From a virus, in IMG/VR virus record IMGVR_UViG_3300036978_000081, positions 1 through 24,614 of that record: a DNA stretch of 24,614 nt; one strand, given 5' to 3'. Below the pieces are notes generated by a model. It did not search any database. It saw only the letters and a list, made by a program, of their open reading frames with translations, and was not told the origin of the DNA. The translations under genes and the position numbers were made by a program. This document shows positions 23,301 to 24,614 of this stretch, in pieces (positions within the stretch are counted from its first letter, which is position 1; each line of letters opens with the position of its first letter).

Positions 23301-24340
23301 AGATGCAGATGAAGTCCATCTTTAGCGGAGCACTTGGTGATCAGGATCGTGCTCAACTTGGCAATGCTTTGACTGCCATGCGGGACAACCTCCGCGCAAC
23401 CGGAGCAAACTTAGCGGCTGGAAAGATCACAGACGCAATCGATGCGGCGGGTGATGCCAACCGCGCAAGCACAATGGCGTTGTCGGCACTGATCGATATG
23501 CTGCGATACGCGGACGAACAGATCATGCTCGCTGCTGTCGAGGCTCGACTCGCAGAGGTTGAAGACGAGGGTCTGTTGACTGGAACGGACGCACTGACCG
23601 AAGCATCGAACCGGGCAGAGCGTGACTTCCGCAAGACGCAGAACGCCAGCGATGAGTTTGATGATTCATTCTTTGCCGCGACTAGTCGCACAGATGGGAA
23701 TGCAAATTGGCGCGTGTTCTTCCCATTCTCAAGCGATCCAATCAAGGCTCGCAATCAGATCAGACGAGCCGTGCTATCAGGCAATCGCACACGCACAGCG
23801 TTTGCTGTTGGTGGAAACATCGTGTCAAGCACAACGATCTCTACGTTGTCACCCATTGTTGCGGCGAAGGTCTTCAGCATGATCGCTTCGATTCTTGGTG
23901 GAGACGATGACGAAGAAGACCAGAAGGAAATCAATAAAACATGGTGGGAGAAGGCAGTTGTTTCAGTGCCAACACAAATAGCGTCTGATGTCATGTCTTC
24001 AACAATGGGCTATATTGGCATTGTGTTTGCGAACGTCTTCTCATCCATTGTGTATGAGCGCGTGTCGTTCTTGCCACTGGTTGTTAGTCCGGCTCAAGAC
24101 GTTGTGAATGAAGCAAAGAGCGGAATGAAGAAAAACGCAACACGCTTTGATCAGACGGCTATGGTCATTGGCAGCAGTCTTGCCATCCTCCAGTGGGGTG
24201 GCATTCCGTTCTACTCGCTGTATCGATATGCGATGCGAGCACTTGAACTTGTACCCGATGCGCCAAAAACCAAGCGCGAGAAATTGTTGGATTCAATGAA
24301 GCGTAAGAAAGAATCGCTTGAGAAGATGCGCTCCAACTAA
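14318..24340 (+). CDS. Giant polyvalent ejected virion protein (gp16-position) with GNAT-like and two ADP-ribosyltransferase-like domains
   Basis: 3340 residues in one uninterrupted frame. ATG directly abuts the preceding stop and has no Shine-Dalgarno, so translation should be coupled. Order: disordered N-terminus (1-60); Gly/Ala-rich hydrophobic segments (about 205-300, 395-415); coiled coil (420-600); degenerate zincin-like domain (625-775); an unnamed conserved-looking region with WYD (972-974) and DMW (1129-1131); GNAT-like domain (1432-1640); R-S-E ADP-ribosyltransferase-like domain (1655-1790); polyvalent-type ADP-ribosyltransferase-like domain (1805-2066); long coiled coil with three repeats (2080-2450); helical region; LPD-type C-terminal region (about 3110-3260) with two hydrophobic segments. 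It lies where T7 encodes gp16. T7 gp16 carries a transglycosylase, not seen here. Polyvalent proteins of this type (also DarB of P1) enter the cell with the DNA and counter host functions. Roles are inferred from motifs only. Confidence 0.85.
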   Translation: MTSLQQTLDDWSSILAKPISAAPTPPSDGVDITDYLGQALEKSYALMTGEDTAPGSSTADQDLIASAAESNKFETMMPDTSWAGLNLREVARGTQQNMSQAAAVIATPSLRAEFIQSLMKPAAVIADWLNPPKTEYDVAISNLTKRNLAQQLSMAVEPTGSGLTASPQDLQSEIIALRGTQQGLAEGQQEGFAGDVSRGIGQSLPSMAVTAGTLVTGGSLLPMMLASQVYTPMASYTNSQLSYMDELEQRRYDQALAGETLSEFDPIEMGRRAEIGAIIETTAEAGGAAFGAKFIGKVAGRVGTSSAAKFATNKFAKSGAGKAATEVVRRSGSAVGRAFTAANQGVMNFTPGFIYRGAQVAGISGLEEAGEEFFAGMANAPFTYAPLGKDVSDSLYSMAVASVSGGASGAASSGGLAVREAVVNINDAFRPENDRERIVRQTHSDAMKARSNWSEGLEQTQRDRIAAKLDTIEGMTPDERGTYVMALADRKAEIIANAEATLAERQEVDVAMTGAQEVLDNAKAAAGTASPTADQDIYEAEFALLVLQDKAKQLDEQLVLANTDHMIATAEHGAVAEKISDMPATVVRSTPVEVLASVGTRSGVALNETKAPRWGKKIANEMEALGTQVVWYTPADKKSSNPGFHSRRTPGVIYLNAASNQQRVRAVALEEAFHDIQMFRPDIAQAFVDKAGLLPVYDAALEYVSRGGAETAAIERQDEAAFAQMENVADTLEGKTSDISPNTARAGAARISQEGEANAFARAMAGIKAKGAMSSLTRLAARSGLMGRESLAAMAVVDRVARSAAIEAVSGKTGDATLSPLARTLMWASDMDVDFARDIPTADRELSEPIPAPVRPATPAQVGQVQTGPTAETTSTVGRRLVGDAIKSLGLTEEEVNATVIDLMTGLPKTKAFVANKVGKVPDVVKYFHERRLASGLRILDITKEEDQKTLAKLMAAEAIGAINSAGEALQWYDKTIRNTLAQAAIKYPELETDPRARMAFILSMAITSQTMNVEDNLAFSMVQYGKYRETVDPVTGIGQFELAGKGKNAGAQANNFRIANVMLRTIGPDQMIRFLRTQFTAGQLSNAGLNIGGELKSEMVLGSAIFGPKIGFGFYSNLDGNFDPVTMDMWFMRTIGRLTGKLPAFDQNKYDKQIAKLKASLAEKGTNGIFPSTIDQALINDANNATDDSGLVKLARAVIKLHEKDFKDNRKDYDNKDRVQSKMVLASKSIVQSLDKPRDSPKSGGERRLLRKVVKLAVAHVSEIYGEDVANAAFQAMIWYPEQELYKSHGVKLKVTSQDYSGAIRKILKNEGITDGQLDTAIAAAERGSGLAQQVVGVTDTGTGGLASNVPVQTRTFSDAERTRFLASTPVSIAKAWNPPAPSTTLNVLQARFSPKFEAAKFARQQRLSEYSRNWRYGSERVGNGTKPRILKLTDESGKKSSLPYIAEITPGDALSIVFKKVGMTSPKFVELAPVKVSAIWFNKTVSAFKAEDKFGACVAAYPADDYVGMRLFIAINGKSGFAIKPDGDVISVFSYDQSGRAILEASTAVGGKKLDAFDTVLPVLYAAHGFKATSRLKFSEQEKPEDWNYDTFKAFNNGRPDVVFMALDPMSMEQYEPNDGQLVEDYGEAVAIQDKAVSDVSFGREDFSPFWEVKTSQAFEEFEDAHRGGIADLGDPDAKNMISLLPNYERDVAAIRESIRSVLGNSFPLYRSMSRDELAEWENGTDVGSMSGTLVRGIAERFVRLAAVADKNRVVISIQATPEMIVMRGSENESELVFDANQISFNEITDISFAREPRPLSSFTPQWRGWFGDSKVVDADGNPIMVFHGTWRKFTDIFRTPSFFSENAVEASAYAEASTFTRRQKNLTSKYKIVSAPVDIPTRIKTHSIIDDIPESEFGDIVSVGDVIVRVNSKRDVEIFDDLVSVSGTYSFETGDVSISRADNRKQARSYPREYREYLDKILPPGVGEGGRVYPIYLSIKNPIQLGALEANRLGKRLNAMTEKEISDYIADLERQGYDGIETVSDEAAMDAEARESFGGIPRQWIPFRENQIKSAFNENPTEAPEISFAREDERDAEFQRQQEERRAAQAEREKTMSPRDQGLIIEAGVADYYEILDLKDKIDKLKKQIAGGTPAAVEKSKRTADLQTAAQRVNALSEVRKLERRLNAMTMLADQRLGQVNRAKARLQTQTQLAIEEQQSAAETIASLEEQITATRDAVVAAKRSIAEERTATKEQRDALNTALANAEATAQRAINWAYAIGRNEGLVAGQVAGQQAVQTDLERGQQAEEKLKELQKSERFQKFASQRAIDWAYRIGRNEGLVAGQVAGQQTLKPEMTRLARVESLLDISVRRVRELKATVRNDARAAQRAVNFAYSMGLNKGRMQGIMQGRAQILAKMRKREDTLQNQLFNLRELMNTRLDDVAERNRIIRKIVSEALLSIPANLRGTLANRAATATTVAQANRVAIEAVRIAINAQATEGLKLVSRTAKRMNKRGMKVSARRQILTLLYEANVVLRDANNRKRQAKVVTAKGSPVTLSGAIDLYSRVLDAQTKVENATALYDIDRAEFVAERDQRIARYADLTQRILANMAGRRVMAARARADQAAKLSLISKMSRANSDIYTLALELEGVEDGVIDELLRIAQAGKGEAALEHARIMRDLEPALIAAGYEGVDDYRLKNGGYGDGSTELVTVSLGGQNVTIPLGIAMSIAAMDEETLALFDGTNAGKQGIQFNETSTTLTLYPSGDDIRNLRANLTVGQRDLIERMKDILETQIRDRAMQAIWEVTGDQPPIVTRYYPRIRNQDAAGGEKVDLSAAAGAAVRGALTAVGFANARTGGFAPLIYTDMVQTMDRHMQVALDMIHMAQPYRDAITVLNDPKVVKGIDDQLGTGTASGVRSIFSNGVGATARTKPALIDKVTSNVTGAKLALNPNTIAKVLLGGTIRLSSEIPLSLWTRGTARAARYARTPGTWSGRVDQIHLVNGYFSRRHQMQMKSIFSGALGDQDRAQLGNALTAMRDNLRATGANLAAGKITDAIDAAGDANRASTMALSALIDMLRYADEQIMLAAVEARLAEVEDEGLLTGTDALTEASNRAERDFRKTQNASDEFDDSFFAATSRTDGNANWRVFFPFSSDPIKARNQIRRAVLSGNRTRTAFAVGGNIVSSTTISTLSPIVAAKVFSMIASILGGDDDEEDQKEINKTWWEKAVVSVPTQIASDVMSSTMGYIGIVFANVFSSIVYERVSFLPLVVSPAQDVVNEAKSGMKKNATRFDQTAMVIGSSLAILQWGGIPFYSLYRYAMRALELVPDAPKTKREKLLDSMKRKKESLEKMRSN
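16190..16642 (+). other. Degenerate zincin-like protease domain (residues about 625-775 of the giant protein)
   Basis: TPGVIYLN strand followed by VALEEAFHDIQ: the HExxH motif expected on this helix appears as EEAFH (670-674), with Glu in place of the first His. Downstream QEGEANAFARAM supplies a helix with E754 and E756 where the third metal ligand is expected. The strand-helix-helix order is that of metallopeptidase domains in phage polyvalent proteins. With one ligand replaced, it is probably inactive or binds metal differently. GC is high here (40 of 60 bases at 16441-16500). Confidence 0.45.
17210..18235 (+). other. Unnamed helical domain with WYD and DMW motifs (residues about 965-1306)
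   Basis: Starts at EALQWYDKTI (W972, Y973, D974), goes on with a helix RMAFILSMAITSQTMNVEDN and an Asn/Ala pattern, then a Gly-rich segment (LNIGGELKSEM, FGPKIGFGFYSNL) and PVTMDMWFMRTIGRLTG (D1129, W1131, R1134). A comparable series of WYD, (A/I)TSxxxxVxxN and D-x-W-x-x-R occurs in other phage polyvalent proteins as far as I recall. The pattern faintly resembles helix-hairpin-helix DNA glycosylases, but this is not established. No function is claimed. Confidence 0.35.
18264..18614 (+). CDS. Candidate overprinted gene inside the giant gene (+1 frame)
   Basis: 116 codons in the frame one base after that of the giant gene. The ATG has a good Shine-Dalgarno, GAAGGA (18251-18256), 7 bases away. 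The predicted protein has no Cys, one Trp, an amphipathic helix (WLESLTPEQVDSLAMSLSKL), a Ser/Pro/Gln-rich linker and a helical end (MEASALEMARSLGF). Other out-of-frame readings in this window are rich in Arg, Cys, His and Trp; this one looks like a normal soluble protein. Here the giant protein is a linker between two domains, which leaves room for a second frame, and it uses several AGA codons where CGN is more usual. Not proven: a shadow frame with a chance ribosome site remains possible. Confidence 0.35.
   Translation: MDNLTQQSQQQNVDQDLHSKWLESLTPEQVDSLAMSLSKLALSVMQNEQDSSPPLQSQSPKRGTRQPQAQLSTSSKQDSPPNLKQPSLQDNKDSQSIQEIGDMEASALEMARSLGF
18611..19237 (+). other. GNAT-like domain of the giant protein (residues about 1432-1640)
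   Basis: Alpha/beta region with FAIKPDGDVISVFSYDQSGR (D1528), then ILEASTAVGGKKLDAFDTVL, VLYAAHGFKATSRLKF (Y1567, G1571, F1572) and RPDVVFMALDP. A strand with a turn, a helix, and a helix ending in YxxxGF before a strand are the last motifs of the GNAT acetyltransferase fold; a similar block occurs in other phage polyvalent proteins. The Gln/Arg-x-x-Gly-x-Gly/Ala acetyl-CoA loop is not obvious, so activity is uncertain. Confidence 0.45.
19280..19687 (+). other. R-S-E type ADP-ribosyltransferase-like domain (residues about 1655-1790)
   Basis: FPLYRSMS provides the Arg (R1713). VGSMSGTL provides the Ser-x-Ser/Thr strand (S1731, S1733). ENESELVFD provides the E-x-E pair (E1775, E1777) before a strand. 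Spacing of about 20 and 42 residues fits arginine-specific or MuF-associated ADP-ribosyltransferases, which transfer ADP-ribose from NAD to a protein. All three key positions appear intact. The target is unknown; T4 Alt, also ejected, is a precedent for modifying host RNA polymerase. Confidence 0.55.
19730..20515 (+). other. Polyvalent-type ADP-ribosyltransferase-like domain (residues about 1805-2066)
   Basis: GWFGDSKVVDADGNPIMVFHGT (W1812, H1830, G1831, T1832), then FFSENAVEASAYAEA (F1846, S1847, Y1856), YPIYLSIKNP, a GYDGIE turn and FRENQIKSAFN (E2052, Q2054, K2056, S2057). This is the ART-PolyVal pattern with His and Tyr of the H-Y-x class. About 90 residues lie between the Tyr helix and the IKNP strand (roughly 1868-1955), longer than I expect for the family, an apparent insertion. 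The region is AT-rich (23 of 60 G+C at 20041-20100). Confidence 0.7.
21080..21508 (+). repeat. Three internal protein repeats with GxxxGxxxG-like ends
   Basis: QRAINWAYAIGRNEG (from residue 2255), QRAIDWAYRIGRNEG (from 2310) and QRAVNFAYSMGLNKG (from 2372) are each followed by a segment with Gly every four residues (LVAGQVAGQ, LVAGQVAGQ, RMQGIMQGRAQ). The first two are nearly identical over 26 residues at the protein level but differ at several third codon positions. Spacing is 55 and 62 residues, filled with coiled coil. They may be helix-packing points or contacts for a symmetric partner. Confidence 0.8.
23645..24097 (+). other. C-terminal polyvalent (LPD-type) region with hydrophobic segments
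   Basis: NRAERDFRKTQNASDEFDDS precedes RVFFPFSSDPIKARNQIRRA, a block seen near the C-terminus of phage polyvalent proteins (I recall it as LPD38-like; the number is unverified). Two long hydrophobic stretches follow: NIVSSTTISTLSPIVAAKVF (about 3165-3192) and STMGYIGIVFANVFSSIVYE (about 3225-3257), separated by an acidic run GGDDDEEDQKE. They could insert in the inner membrane during ejection, as T7 gp15/gp16 are thought to do. Confidence 0.45.
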
Positions 24341-24614
24341 GCACAACGAATTGAAATTTTTCAGGTTGATCGCAAGAAGTTTCGCTTCGCGACTTGTCGC
24401 CTCCGGCGGTCAATTTCATTGATGGGTTATGCAGGGGGCTGCACCCCCCGCACCCCGGCACAGCCTTGAGATTCGTGTACCAGTCTTCGTGGTGAGCGTT
24501 GAGAGAATGACCCCTTGCGGGGTTGCCGTTCAGCCTGCGCGGAGCCGCGAATCGTGAACGACACAAGTTGCACCATTTCGATGTTCAGTAGGACATCCGC
24601 TTCGCTTGTGTACG
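24341..24614. other. Non-coding, hairpin-rich region to the right edge
   Basis: No frame here has a credible ribosome site. The region begins with TGAAATTTTTCA (24352-24363) and then becomes GC-rich. Short inverted repeats: AAGTTTCG/CGCGACTT (24377-24395, one mismatch), TGCAGGGGG/CCCCCCGCA (24430-24452, one mismatch), ACCCC/GGGGT (24510-24523), CGCG/CGCG (24538-24549), and ACACAAG (24561-24567) with CTTGTGT (24605-24611) enclosing GATGT/ACATC (24580-24597). AATTTCA at 24413-24419 also complements TGAAATT at 24352. It could hold the terminator of the late operon, a small RNA, or part of a genome end or packaging site. No single classical terminator with a T-run was seen. Confidence 0.5.

Noticed and set aside
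24165-24566. Antisense open frame of 133 codons over the right non-coding end
   Set aside because: It covers the hairpin-rich region and the end of the giant gene and encodes a Cys/Arg-rich sequence without a start signal.
1-24614. CRISPR array, tRNA, insertion sequence or integrase
   Set aside because: No regularly spaced repeats, cloverleaf-like sequence, transposase or recombinase motifs were seen on either strand.

Overview
The window is about 24.6 kb of a tailed-phage (or prophage) virion-gene cluster. Nothing in it points to a chromosome: every credible gene is on the + strand, gaps are tiny until the last 274 bases, and there is no tRNA, rRNA, insertion sequence, integrase or CRISPR array. 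The order scaffold, major capsid protein, decoration proteins, head-tail adaptor, fibre, nozzle, three internal or ejection proteins and one giant ejected protein is that of a short-tailed (podovirus, T7-like) virion. Terminase, portal, replication and endolysin genes are not here; the scaffold gene is cut by the left edge, so the head genes continue to the left. The host cannot be named. A lipobox protein suggests a diderm host.

Head region (1-5834): the 3' part of an acidic scaffold gene, the HK97-fold-like major capsid gene followed by a GC-rich terminator-like hairpin, then three paralogous beta-rich proteins sharing a roughly 160-residue domain, probably capsid decorations. The third copy is fused to a full SGNH/GDSL hydrolase domain. 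A T7 gp11-like adaptor gene interrupts the paralog series. A 12-bp hairpin and a 26-nt direct repeat that contains the adaptor start codon record a gene insertion or duplication here.

Middle region (5879-11159): three overlapping small membrane genes (single-TM coiled coil, lipoprotein with TM, 36-residue TM peptide) that may form a lysis or spanin cassette, then a fibre with an Mtd-like N-terminal domain, then a 1030-residue nozzle-like protein with an AT-rich, carbohydrate-binding-like module inserted in its last third.

Right region (11159-24340): a gp14-like glycine-rich internal protein, two Gln/Pro-rich virion proteins, and a 3340-residue polyvalent protein. The last carries a degenerate zincin-like domain, a GNAT-like domain, two different ADP-ribosyltransferase-like domains in tandem, a coiled coil with three GxxxGxxxG-type repeats, and a C-terminal polyvalent/LPD-type region with hydrophobic segments. 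It is probably ejected into the host with the DNA and delivers effectors. A 116-codon reading frame with its own Shine-Dalgarno lies in the +1 frame inside this gene. The last 274 bases are non-coding and rich in short inverted repeats.

Translation is chained: most junctions from 5879 onward are ATGA, TAATG or TAA-ATG contacts. Base composition changes sharply with domain boundaries (hand counts of 60-base rows range from about 32% to 67% GC), which supports module-by-module assembly of several of these proteins.
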